From the NCBI RefSeq assembly GCF_963678635.1, contig NC_087062.1, forward strand, positions 622,001 through 686,000: a DNA stretch of 64,000 nucleotides. The letters run 5' to 3'. The stretch comes from Symsagittifera roscoffensis. Its lineage: Eukaryota > Xenacoelomorpha > Acoela > Convolutidae. The notes under the pieces were generated by a model that was not told the DNA's origin, searched no databases, and saw only the letters and a program-made list of their open reading frames with translations. Position numbers and translations under genes: made by a program. This document shows positions 45,942 to 58,600 of the stretch, in pieces; within the stretch, counting starts at the first letter, position 1; each line of letters starts with the position of its first letter.

Positions 45942-46818
45942 ACGCTTAGAGCGTGCCCATGGGCTAGTGACGTCCCTTAGTGTGGAAGTATTCCCTGGAG
46001 CAATACAGACAGAGCAAAAGGTTGGAGGCTGGCGAGAGGCTCTGGAAAATGAAATGAATTTGAAGGATAGTGAAGCCTATCATAGACCTACTGGTTCAAA
46101 ATATCTGGTGGGTTCAAGCTCTGCACCATATTGCAATAGTAGGTACCCTACGCACATGATGGTGATGGATGCGAGGACGCAGCAGGTGTTGGTCGACCAA
46201 CTCTTCTCTGTGCCAAAGTGCGTGAGGTTGGCCAGAATGTCGGAGAGGTCATATGATTTATTGGCGAAGATCATTCGGGCCATCCCGAAGAAATCAGAAG
46301 GCGAGTTGCAGGACGTAGCGGGAGAAGATTTCATGAGATTGAACGAGGGTAATGTGAGCGAGTTCCAGAAGCAGAAAGCTAGTGGGGCGTTACCCACTGA
46401 ATTCCCCACCATAGAAGAAAAGGACGATGTGCATAGAATAATGATGAAAGTGGAACCGTTGCTGGGAGCCTCAGGGTATCGGACCCGAAGGAACATACTG
46501 ATGACCCATGGGGAGTATGCTTGTCACTGCCTAGCGCAGACGTTATGGTACCCCAAACGCGGGAATATGGTATTGGTATAGGACGTGGAGGAGTTGTACT
46601 CCACGGGATTGCCAGATCAGAATCAACAAGTGTCAATCATGGTGGTTAGTGCCATGCTGGCAGTGAGATGGTTGGAAGCTAACGCGGGCACAAGTGAGCA
46701 GGAGACGGCCGTGCCGACACCTGAGCAGCTAAGCAACGTCAAGATGAACCGCAACTTGCACCTTTTCAGAACCACCTGCAACGTTCTGAGAATACCCAAA
46801 GCCATCGAAAGGATATGA
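45847..46818 (+). pseudogene. Element C-terminal protein (CHC-TLWY family) with TAG at a Trp codon
   Basis: One frame with TAG at 46579-46581. Landmarks: SVPKCVRLARMSERSYDLL (residues about 115-135 of the first part), ILMTHGEYACHCLAQTLWY (about 215-235), then after the stop DVEELYSTGLPDQ and MLAVRWLEANA. The minus copy has TGG (Trp) at the stop position, so the TAG is probably a single G-to-A change in this copy. No known family; the conserved Cys-His-Cys cluster is the best handle. Confidence 0.55.
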
Positions 46819-47260
46819 TCAAAGCAAAGATTGATGCCTTGGCTCCGTGCAGTGATGACATCATGGATGTATGAACGCGCGAAGCGTCATATGTCTAGGA
46901 ACACAGAAGCTTATCAATAATTCCAGCAATATATAGGACCGGGAGCCTATAAAAGAGCATTCTTAACGCACAGAAACGCTGTAACCACGGCGGTGAAGCG
47001 AGTCGCTGGAGCGCCTTGTGTGACAGAAACTGAGAAAAGAGAGGTCTTACGAGCTGACCTAGAACAGAATGTGAGCCTGTGTCTTCGCAACAGCTTTTGC
47101 AGGAACCAGTAACAAAAGGTGAATGTGGACTTGCTACGCTGTTGTAAACCGAGGCTGTTAGAACAAGAGAGTTGGGATACGGCCCGCAACTCCATGGACA
47201 TGTTGGAGAAAGTCCTAGAAGACAGTGGAGGCGAAGAGCAAGAGGCAATGGAGTGATGAA
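46819..47260 (+). pseudogene. Element 3' end, decayed coding
   Basis: Short frames continue the similarity to the minus copy (FQQYIGPGAYKRAF here, FLAKIGHEPFWRES there), so the coding region once extended to about 47.2 kb. After that the sequence becomes AT-rich non-coding. Confidence 0.4.
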
Positions 47261-48479
47261 GATGTAAGCCAGAGATGGAAAAGAAATACGGAGAGAGAAG
47301 GAGAAAAACTTGATTGTCTTTGTGTGCTAAAACTAATTTGATTTTTGAAACTGTTAAACATTTTATTTTGATCCAGTTTGGCCAGACCAAACTTTGCAAA
47401 TTGTTGCAATTGTTGAAATTGTTGAAAGAAAAATTTAGTTGTGCTATTTATATATATATATTTATATGGAGAGCATAGGTGAGTATATTTACCTAATTAA
47501 ACACGACTGAAGTTTTTAAACTGTGTAAGACACATATTCACTGTGTGACGACATGGTAAGTTTGGGTAAGCTCGCTCGGAGAGTGTGAGTAACTCAATAA
47601 CTTTCCTAGCCACAGAGTTTCTTAGTTTTAATATTGAGGAGAACCGCATAAATAACTGATTATACTTGGTGAGTGACGTTAAGTTAACTTTAACGGGTGC
47701 GTGGCCGTGCCACGTCCCAACTTTTTAATCAGCAAGAGCTAAAAGAAATTTTATGGCAAGATGACGTAAATAGTCAGAAAAGAAAATTTATCTAGGACAC
47801 TCATCATGGTGCAAATTTTGTGAAAATGTTGAAAGGCAGTAGGATGTATTATGATTCCATTTGTGACACGTAGTGGGTTGAGGTGGAGTAGATAAATTTC
47901 ATTTTCTAATGCGATTTGTGAGGTTGATTATAGAGAACTGGAACACTACTTGACGATAACCCAGTGTTATGCGATCAATAGGGACATTGATGGGGACTGT
48001 CCGGGGAGTATGTGCCATTCTGCCAGACTGGCACACCGCAACTTTCCGGCAGAACACAAAAGAACGATTAAAGGCCTGAACGACGAAAAAGTGCTAAAAA
48101 GGAAAGTAGAAATTTTCTAGAAGTTTAAATGTTCAAAACTTCGATTGACTAACGAATATTTCTCAAAAAAACAAAAAGACGGCCATTTTGACTAAAAAAA
48201 GGGTGAAAAAATCAGAACAACAGCAAATATAGTGGAAAACAGTCGCACGTCAACACAGAAAAGCGAAGCCTCTTATCGTGACGATCACGCACGATAAGAC
48301 CCTTAGCAGAGGAAGATAGTGGGAAAGGAGGCTTCAGTGGGGAAGGAGTGTTGAACCGAACGCTCCCGTGCCACGAATTGAGAGTAGTAACGACGTTATT
48401 AGAAGGAGAACACGGAAGCGGAGGCTTGGTCCCCCAGAGACTGATATATGGTGAAAAACTGTAGTAAACTAACTTTTTA
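47261..48479. other. Non-coding DNA between the multi-ORF element and GLE1 upstream region
   Basis: A short TA-rich run (TATATATATATATT near 47445-47460) and otherwise nothing recognised. Confidence 0.4.
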
Positions 48480-49480
48480 GCCACTCTGATGCCATAAACG
48501 TTTGAATTGACACCGGTAATATCTGATGTTTTAGAATATGAGTAGCTAGAAAGAGGAAAGGGTCAATCCATCTCCAATAAATTTAATATAGAACTGTCAA
48601 CAAAAACATAACAAAATAGGGTGTTTGAGCCGTGTTTTTAATAGCAATCACGTAGTCTGAGGATCCGAGACTCAGCTAGGTGGTTGTGTTCGCATGTAAA
48701 CGAAAGCTGATCAAAAGTCGTTTGATTGATGGCCTAAAAATAATAACTTTTTTTTAGCCCTAAACAGACCAGAAAATCAACTGGCTAGGTCGAGACGGTG
48801 AAAAACGAGTAGAATGAAGGACTAAAAACCAGAAGAAAATCAGAACAACAATACTTGCGATAGCGATAACTACGAGAATTGCGATTGAAGAGCAACAACG
48901 AATAGTAGTGTTAGCAGAGACCGCTTCGAGTTGCAACGATTGTGTCGCTACAATTGTTGCAAGGCCGTTCACAACAACGGTGAAGGGTAGAAGACAGCCT
49001 TCCGGAAGGAAGATAAGGACGTTATTTCCCCGGATTCAGGAATCCGGAGGGGTCTCGGGATTTTAACTGAAACTCTTTTATATAAACTTTTAGATTCCCG
49101 GTTATGTCTTGAATTGACTTTATTTAACATCTGAATTCATTTTGCAACGATGAGAAGCTAGGAGTTGGGTGAAAAGGGTTGATCCATCTTCGCTGGAGAT
49201 GATGATTTTTATCTACTGAACAAAAACAATAATAATTTAATAAATAGTAGTAGCGCTGATTTTAGGAGTGACCTCGTGGTCTGGTGATACTGAGACCCAG
49301 CCATGAGCTCACTATTTTTGCATATAATTAAGTTAATTTGAGTGTTTTGACCGAAGCCAGAAGCAGTAACGTTTTTGTCGACCCGATGTTAGAAAGATCA
49401 CCAAAAGAACTGGCTTTGGCAGAGACGGTGAAAAGCATGTAGAGCTGTGTTTAGACGCTAGCCAGTCGTTTTAGAACCTA
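48480..49480 (+). repeat. Diverged tandem duplication upstream of GLE1
   Basis: Two diverged units about 620 bases apart share ordered words: GAGTAGCTAG/GAGAAGCTAG, GGGTCAATCCATCT/GGGTTGATCCATCT, TGAGACCCAG/CCGAGACTCAG and GAGACGGTGAAAA in both. No reading frame is conserved. It sits directly upstream of the GLE1 start and could include regulatory DNA or be an old repeat. Confidence 0.65.
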
Positions 49481-49609
49481 GCTTTAATTTCCGTCGATAT
49501 GTACTTCCGGGCGAATGTTACAACTTATAACTGAAAATTAAACTTTGAACACTGCAATGACTGAGTTTTATGCGAACCCTTGGATTATATTCCTAAAACC
49601 TTTGTTATT

Positions 49610-49640
49610 ATTATTATTTTCAGGTAGAGTTGAGTTTTAA
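49610..49640 (+). other. 3' splice site just upstream of the GLE1 ATG
   Basis: ATTATTATTATTTTCAG ends at 49623, followed by 17 bases and ATG at 49641. Either a 5' UTR intron or a spliced-leader acceptor. The pattern recurs before the snf gene. Confidence 0.6.
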
Positions 49641-52600
49641 ATGGATGCGAGTGTGATTGAGGCATTACATAAATCTCGTTTTGGTAAGTTGCACTACAAC
49701 GCCAATGATGACATCAATTCCCTCTTCAACCGTCTTTCAGTTCAAACGCGGCAACCGACCAGTGGAGCAAGTCACAATAGGAAATCTTTGGAGAGTCATG
49801 CTGCCTCAGCACAAACGCAGACGGAATTTATACCAAATTTTTTTGCTAGGAAAGTTGAACACGTTCTTAACCCTGATAGAGACCGAAATTGGTGTTCGGA
49901 AACGCGACGGAGGCGAAACATGGCGTCAGTGAAACAGCAGTATGAGGTATGAATGAAGTCCAAATAGGAGAAGTATAGATATTGTTTCGATAGACTGGAG
50001 CAAGTGTATCTATAGTTTATATCAAATTGTTGGCAATATCCTTTTCGGTCAAGGAATCTCCACGAAGTTGTTAACTAACCTAAAATTGCTCATTTCGACG
50101 TCGGATTTCAATTTATCACTGATTTGCTGCGTAAAAACGTTCCGAAAAACCACTTAATCTATTATTTATCTATTATATGTTTCAAATGCGGGCTTCAATA
50201 TCTCGCTATCTTCAAGGTATTATTTCTCGTGTTAAACGACAGAGTTTTTGCCCCTTTTAATCTATATCGTTTATTGCAATGCTTAAGAAAATTTTTGAGC
50301 TTGAACTCCGTACGTTTTGCCAAGTTTGATATCAGCAGCCCAAAAGTGCGAATTGCGCTTTTTTGTATTTTTAAATGAGGGCTTCAATATCTCACTTGAT
50401 TTTAAAAAAAATTATAATCCCTTCCGTTTAGTTACGGTAAGTGCACAAGCTGGATATGGCCATACCAGCGTTACAAAAATGCATATATATATTAGCAAAC
50501 TGTATCATTTTATCAACGAAGTCATCATTAGCATTAAATGCGTCGTCGTAATGTTATTTTATCTTAGCCGTGCTTCCTCTACAATAGCGTTAATGAGTTG
50601 TCGATAAATTGAACATCACACAGCGATCTGCACCCCCTTATACAAAGTATAGGGCTCCTCAGGAGAACGAAGCTTATTTTAGTTTTTATGTAGTTTATCG
50701 ATTCTGGTTAGCTTTCTGGTCTTTTTCCACTTAGTTTTTCGGCTAATCGCTGCATCAAGCTAGATTAAAGCTTTTTAAACGCAATTTTTTTTGCATGTTA
50801 CCACGCTTGTTCAAAAAATAATTGCATACCCGGAACTACTACAGAACCATTCCACCTTGTCTGATGTGGGTAGTATGAACGTAGGCTGCAAGTAGGCACT
50901 GGAACTATCTGTTTTTTCCTCTCATCGCTTTTTCAAGCACTGACTTGCAAAATCGGACAAATTTGAATTTCCCTCTTCTGATGTTGGCAGGGTTGCCTGC
51001 TCGCTTTTTAATAAAGTTTTAACACTTGCCGCCTCATCAGGTAGCAGAGACCGCTCCTCCGAAAGAAGTATTTTTCGCAGGGCAGCTTCAAACATGGGGC
51101 GGTGTACAATATGGGATGTCGGACTTAATTATTTGTTGAATTCTGGCTCACTGTTCACTGTTGTCCACAACGTGAAATCTGTTCACGGAATGTTGTCCAC
51201 AATTTTTGAGTAACTGGCTAACGTTTTCAAATGCGGCGCAAACTCCAAAAATTTTGAGATCATGTTCAAAGAACTCAACCAACGAGTTTTATTGCGAAGT
51301 ATCGGCTGAATCTTGGTGAACTCACGTAGATCGTCTCCCATTTTTGGTGTATTTAGTTGCACCATAAGGGAATGAATACCATCCAAAGTCTGAGAATGAC
51401 GATCTAGATATCCTTTGACCGCCCAATTGAATTTATGAGAGGCGCAGCAACTAAGTGGCAACCCACAGTGATCGGCAGTCGCCTCGTTAACCTCTGCATT
51501 ATCGCCGGTGATGCTTACAACAATGTTGCCCAAATTTTAGTTAGGTGAAAGCAGAACTTTTATATAATCAAATTGTTGGGCAGTGAACGTTTTTTTCACT
51601 CAAAAGGGGCGAAAACCCAAGTAATGATTTTTGATATGATTTGTCAGCACAAGAGTAAGAGGCGAAAACAGCGCAGAAAAGGGTTGACCCCTTAGACCAC
51701 CCGTCAATAGCCAACGCTATCTTGTTGGGTAATTAAAGAGATATTCTCTTTTGAACTTCCTTTGTCGTGGCCTCTAGGTTGGATGTAAGCGTATTTCTGC
51801 AAATTGGCGAAAGGGACGAATGTGTTCGTGACAAATAGTCTTCAACAAATGAGAATGGAAGTAATTTAGAACATTTCCAGTCTAACAATCCATATATATT
51901 TATAGCAGTTTTTGTGGCAGCTGCCCCAGGCCCGAAAAATTTGGTCACTAATGATTCGGCACATTCTTAGTCATAATCTGGGGCACGAATATGGTTCATT
52001 AGATTAGTGCTACCCTTTTTCTGGGTTAATTGTTTACGCATTTACAACTTTACAAATTTTCATCTGTCTGGTTTTGGCGAAACAATAGTGAAACAACGGC
52101 TTCGTTCTTGCCAGGCATTGTAGAAAAAATGTCACAGAAAGATTATGATTTTTTCAAAAAACTTCAAGTAACCATTTTAGAGAAACTTGACAAAATTGAA
52201 ATGCTTGTAGATTTCAGGGTTTACTTTTCTAGGTCCGTTCACACTCTCTAACTTAACAGCACCTCAAAAGGTGAATACATCCATAGTTCCTTTTAGCTTT
52301 ACTCCAACTTAAAAGGCCTTCAAAAATTTAAACTTGGTCAGAGTGGTCCGCCAAACAATCTCTTGACATGTGAGGAAAGGACCGACGATCTCCACAGAAT
52401 CCCATGGAATATTATTGTAACAGACAAGCTCCTCGAATGTCTCATGGAAAGCAGAGGTTGACTCAACGCCACCTGAAAAATCAATTGGCTGCTTGAGAAG
52501 CTTTAATGATTCAGCTTGACACATGTTTCGAATTGTTATGCAAGACCACGAGAACACCCGAGGAAATTAACGCGAATCTCACTGTAAGATCGTCAGCGAA

Positions 52601-55600
52601 TGAAGGCTTCCTTTCCAGTAAACATCAGTCAAACCATGTGTGTAAGTTGTCTAAAGTCCAGAAGTTTGCTTACCTCAAGAGATGCGGGAAGGGCTCTGCA
52701 GAGCGACTCACCCGAAGTCTCTCCGCCACTGAGGATAACTTTGACGCGGCACCACGACTTCTGGAGGAATTTTAAAAGAACGATTGTCTCATCCTGAGGA
52801 GACTTCATCAATTGTGGAATGGTTAAGAAGGAAAATGTTATAAAACTTCGAATTCGATTGGCTGGCTTCATAAGACGTGGAGTGCAGAAGTTTAATGAAG
52901 TCAGCGAATCAATGTCAGTCATTGCTTGGGATGTTGATAGCAATGTGTGAGACCATCTTCTATCATCAAAGATGGATCCAGAGTCACAGAAGGCACGGAA
53001 GTTTCATAATCCAGAGGCAGTTTGTATTTCCTTTCGAGGTTTTTTTAAATTGTTTTGTATAATCGGTTGAGATCTTTGAAGAGCATCGCGCCTAGTGTGT
53101 CCAGAACTTAGCTAGATGTCAAGGAACTCCTTCTTGCTGATGAATTACGTGGTCATCCACAATTTTGAAGTGCAGCGTCAAAGCATGCCAGAAGTATCAT
53201 CACGTCTAGAAATGCCAAAAGTTTCAATATGCATATGTGCCAGAGAGGAGTGAAGAAGCTCCAGCTTTGTTTCGTCTGTATACTTACAGGTCATGAGGCA
53301 GCAGAGTGTCCATCAGTGACCAGATGAAAGGAATGCCAGGGAAAGTACCCGACAATGTTGCACTCTAACCAGTGATCCTATATTTGACATGTTCAACCCA
53401 AACATTGCATGGCTCACCTCAGGAGTCGCACATCACAATTCTGCCAGCTAAAGTTCTAACATGAGCCGGAAAAAAGATCAAACTACGAGCTTTGGTTTAC
53501 TTTTTCGCCAGAGTCAGCGTGGTTACAGCGGCAAACCAAACCAAAATTAAGTTAAAGCAAGCATAGAAGTCTGTAAGAAATTCAACTGGCTTTACTCATT
53601 AACCCTTACATTTTTCGGACGCCTTTGCACCTTAAGGCCAGGGATTCTAGTCCACGCCGGACCATGTTTTTTTTCAGTATGTATAAAAAAAATTTATGGG
53701 AAAAATTGAGTTGTCGGACCGATGTTGTGCCGGCTTAGTTGCCTTATCACGAATTTTTTTTGCGCTCTTAGAGGTTTTTATTGTAGTTGCAAATGTTTTG
53801 CTTATAGAAATTTAATTTTTTCCTCTCGTGTCTGCTTAAGTATTATCGGCATTGTTACTGAATGGTAAGTTGTTACGTTGCTAATTAATTTATCCCGAAA
53901 TTCAGATATAGAGAGATAGTCAGAGAGTTAGAGACAGAAGGAGAGAAAATCTAATTGACAACTTGGATGTCTGAAATAGCAAATGTTGAGGCTCATGCGA
54001 CTTTTGTTACCGATTTTGTGTGTAATCAAAATAACACCGAACAAAAATCTTGGAATTTTGGTTTTGATGCTAGTGTATCCATATCTTTTACATAGATATT
54101 CGACCTATAATTTGGTAAAACTTTAACGCTCACAGTATTAAAATAGGTTTCGTAAAGTCTGATAAATTTGGTCATTTGAGAAAAATTGAAAACAATCTAC
54201 TGGTGTTTAATGACTCATGCGAAGAAATTTAAACTGAAGATTTTGTTAAGCTAGCAACGGCAGGAAGGCATTATGGCTTGGATGTTATCAATGTTAGGCA
54301 TGTGTTCAGGCTCTGAAATTTGAGACATCAATGTTAGGCACGTGTTCAGGCACTGAAATTTGACAGTTGTTCATGAACAAATTCGCGGTTCAGTCGACGG
54401 GTGCAAGCTCATCAGAAGCAAAAAAAATAGAGGTCCCAAATTTTTTTATTCAACATCTACTGCCATCCTTTTGACCAAAAAACCGTCAACAACTTTTTGC
54501 TCAAAAAGCATTAAAATACGCAGAGCCAGAAAGACTATCGCATATAGTGAAAGAGAACAAAAAGCTGTGCAAACAGCCAAACGAGAAGAAGAAGAAGAAG
54601 AAGACTCCGAATAGTTCAGAACGACTGCAACGACAGAGAAGACAAAAAATATAAAATGGCAAGATTACACCAGCTGGAGAAAAATTTTTAAAAACTAAAT
54701 TTATAAGTAAAGGTCCTGCCTGTTTGGTAATATAAAGAACATAAAAGCCGCATCAAAAATTTCTCAAAGCAAAGTGATGCAGTTTTGAATACGCAGCCTG
54801 CATATTCAAAATACCGAGCAGTTCGTCGCAAAACACCGTGTCTCAATACACGAAATATGGTCAGTTGACCTGGCGTAAGTTGATGAAATTGCAAAATACA
54901 ACGAAGATATAAAATTTCTTATGGTTACAGTGGGTTGCATGTCCCGTTATTTACGTGAAGGGTAATAAAATCAAAGTATGCCACCTCAGCTGCAATAGCA
55001 TTCAAACAAATAATTAAGACAAAAAAGTGCAGATAGGGACCACTGAATTCAAGGGGTCCTTCAAAAGTTTTGTAAGATACTGAATCCTATGCAATATAGT
55101 GAAACTAGTCAGCTTTCTCGGAGATGAACACTCAATCACTAAAGAGTTTGATTCATAAGTTATCGGAGGACAAAAAGTGACCAAGAAGGACGTTCTTAGT
55201 CTTATTTCATTAAGAGCGGAACAATCGTTGAAACTAGTTCGCCAACCAAAGATGTTGTTAGAATAGCAAAAATTGACATCCCTAAAAGGATATAGCAATC
55301 ATTCACTAATGAAGTTTTTGAAATATTGATATCAAACAAGGAACACGTCAACTTTTAATCTCATCGTAGCCGATAAACCAAAAAAGATTGTTTTACGAGC
55401 CGAGCTAATCAGGGTGTTAGAAAAGAAAAGATCAAACTAATAATTGTCTGACAATATTACAGGCAACAAAGATTCCTTTACTATTACATTCGCGTCATCA
55501 GCCGCAATGAACATCTTCAATGACAGCTCCCTGAGAAGTTTTAAAAGTCCGTTACTTGAAGATATCGATATACAAGGCGATTGAAGAGTTGCATTGATAG

Positions 55601-58600
55601 AAAAACGTTTCCCACTCACTTTGACAATGTAACGGATTCCAAATTAGGGAAAATTTGAGTTGTCGGACCAATGTTTTGCCGGCTTAGTTGCCTTATCACG
55701 AATTTTTTTTTGCTCTCTTAGAGATTTTCGTTGTAGTTGCAAATGTTTTGCTTATAGAAATTTAATTTTTTCCACTCGTGTCTGCTCAAGTATTATCGGC
55801 ATTGTATCTGATTGGTAAGCTGTTGCGTTGCTAATTTAATATTTGCAAGTTTTTCATAGCATGGTTTTGGTAAGCGAAGTAACATTGAGACACAAAATTG
55901 AAAGTTGTGGTAGATTTTTTTTGGCATTGTTTTTTTTTGTGCCGACCATTGAAAATGAAGAGGAATTTTGTATTCGGGTGTTTTAGTATTTTCTTCTTTT
56001 TTCCACGCTTAATCAGCTACTACAAAACATCATCGGACAGGGTTGAGTGATATATCTTATTAAAGCACTTTCATTCGCGATTCGAACCACATTTAAAAAA
56101 TTGAAAAAAGTTTTCACAGTGTCGAGAAAACCCGGTTTGAAATTTTTATTCTCGAGCTAATTAGTCAGGTAGTTAGTAATTGCTATAGCTAATTTAAGTT
56201 TAAATTAAGCCGTGAAAAATTAGTTATTCTCAAGTTAATTTTGTCTGTGTTGTATCGTGATGGTGCGAAGCTCCGCTTTGCCTCTGTGTTTCATTTTAAC
56301 TTAATGGGCATCTACGAAACATTGTCGGCTTAATGGTTTCTCAGTAGTTTAAAGCTTGTTTATTTCTGGTAGCTGTGTCTTTTGACTGTTTTCCTTGTTT
56401 TCATTTTTTCCTGACTTAATTGTTTCTGTCTCATTTTTTTTTATTCGCTAACTTCGCATCTCTGTACAAAATTGTCATTCTGTATAAACATAATTTTGTT
56501 TAGGATAAATTGAAATATCAATTGGAAATTGAACAGAAGAAGTTCGAGGACTTTGACGCAGAACAAGCTCGTGCTCTTCAGTTTAAGTACAGAGAGATAC
56601 AAGATGGTAAAAATTTTCTATATGCTGAAAAAATAAATGCCAACAAAAAGCAACTGGGGGCGGAGTCCCAGAAGAGATTGCAGATTGAAGTTGAAAGAAG
56701 ACACAATGAAGACATAGAACGTGCTGCTTTGGAGCTGGAAAAACAGAGGCAGCAAGAAAGGTTAGACAAAGCAGCTGAAGAAAAAAGTGTCCAAATAGCT
56801 AAATTGGAGTTGGAGAGAAGAAAAGAGGCAGAAGCTAAAGCTAAAAGAGAAGCAGAGGAGCGAGAAGTGATAGCGCTTCAGATAAATTTGGGAAAAGCGA
56901 GGCTGAAAGAGATGTTGGAAATCATAGAAGCCGATCAGAAATTCCATCAAGAAGTGCTGTCGAAAGTGAAGGCGGAAGCAGGAACATTCGATAGTTTGTC
57001 ATCGCTTTTACAAGAAGCGAAACACTCCTTGCAAAATATGTGCATATTGGTGCAGCATTCTCACCAACTCATTGGTCGCAATCCTCACTCAATATCTCAA
57101 GAGCTGGAAAAGTTGAAGGCACACAGCGCGCATTTGAACAAGTCTCTAAAAGCAGTTGATGAAATAATCGAAAACTCAGAGCGAGGAAAGCAACAGGTAA
57201 TTCGCTTGATTTAGAGTTGAGATTTTATCATGAACGGTAGTTCTTAATTCAAAAATTTAGGCTATATTTTTAAAGATGTCTCAGAAAAGAAAAAAAGCAG
57301 CACATTATTTCAGTTCAAAGTTCTGATCTTTGCTATTTGCTGAATTGCCTCCTAAATTTTGTTTTTGTAATTTTAAGGTTCAGCCGAGTGCGAATATCCA
57401 GATTATTGACACTGTCTCTGAAAGTGGTCCAGAAGTTTCCTCGGATGATCTGGATGTAATATTCACATTCCATGAAGCACTGAAGAAAAGTAGCAGTCCA
57501 CAATGCAAGTTGTTCCTGAAGACTGTGAAAGGTGGTTGCAATGTCATCAAGAATTCGCTCAGTGCAAATATGGATAATTTGAAGTTGCACAGAGACAATG
57601 TCATTGCACTGTTTAGAGGACAAACAGTTACTGTGGCAGATAATTTTGCAGTCAATCCAGCAGCTGTGAATAATGGAGTGGATATTACTAGATTAGTCCT
57701 AGGTCAGATTTTATTTGGGCTCTAGTTGTTGAATAAAACAAGCGGTTCATTGAAAATTAGTTTGACATGAGTTTATTATGAGTTGATTTTCTGAACTAAC
57801 AGGGTCAGCTCGTACATAGCTCGTGCAAAAATCGTGCTAGTAAAACAAAATCAAAATTTATGAAAAATAATTTGAATTGAATTTTATTTGACCCGTTTGC
57901 ATGCGCTCATATTTTTTTATTAGATTCGTTTTGATTTCATACATGACTTTGTGATTTTGAGATAGAAATAGGAGGAATCATCTCAAAATGGTTTAAAAAA
58001 ATCATAATACTTGATTCGGTTATAGAAAATGTGAAATATTGAAATTGAAAGGAAAATAGTGTTTATTCAACTGAGAACTTAAGTTATTCATAATTGGAGA
58101 TGAGTGCTGTAATTGAACTAAACTGTTTAGCGGAGACGGTGGTGTGTGGTTTGAACCAGTTCGACAAGCGAGAGCTAGCAATGGCTTCTCTTCTAGTAGA
58201 ACTGGCAGCGGCTGACCCCTCATTCCGCAATATCCTCCTAGCTGTATTCCATCGCAAATGCCCCTTCACTCGCCCCATATTTCTCAGCAGGAAACCGAAG
58301 CAAAGCGAAGACAGCTTCAAAGAAGACTTGGGATACTTGAAGCAGCTGGGAGAGTGGGAGGATGCCAAAACATATCTGAACAGGGTCCTTTATACCGTGC
58401 AATTGTACTCTGCTGTTCTGACTTGTAGGCCAATGAGTGGTTCTATCCAAATACACCCCTATGGATATAAACTAGCCTGGCAATGGCTTGCAACATTTGT
58501 TAATACCCCGCCTTTCAGTGATTTTGCAGCTGGAATTCTGCGTGAGTTTTTGTCAGTGTGTGGGCGAGATTTATTGAGGCAATATGGCGTCCAGTTTGAG

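Larger units (their letters stand above)
39380..47260 (+). mobile_element. Multi-ORF element with coiled coil and SGNH esterase-like domains, longest copy
   Basis: About 7.9 kb of plus-strand coding sequence, GC-richer than the flanks, with at least ten consecutive open frames, each separated by a stop or a frameshift and together nearly gap-free. Order: coiled coil; SGNH domain; Pro/Ser linker; second SGNH-like domain; helical proteins; acidic protein; two C-terminal proteins. Diverged copies elsewhere in the window align at the protein level across nearly every piece. No RT, integrase, transposase or polymerase motif is visible and no terminal repeats were found. It may be a mobile element, an integrated virus-like sequence or a non-autonomous derivative. 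Confidence 0.6.

Noticed and set aside
46080-46496. 138-codon minus-strand open frame
   Set aside because: Antisense shadow of the 45847-46581 plus frame, which has clear homology to the minus copy.
46895-47399. Minus-strand Ser/Leu-rich frames at the right end of the element
   Set aside because: Shadow of the decayed plus-strand C-terminal coding; composition is that of reversed coding DNA.
52309-52557. 82-codon minus frame in GLE1 intron 1
   Set aside because: Protein-like composition but no recognisable motif, and adjacent plus-strand sequence is BEL/Pao gag; not enough support.
58100-58130. ATG at 58100 as the start of a separate gene in GLE1 exon 4
   Set aside because: The frame continues GLE1. 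Acceptor TGTTTAG at 58130 fits the phase of exon 3 and restores the conserved LAE sequence, so the ATG is intronic.
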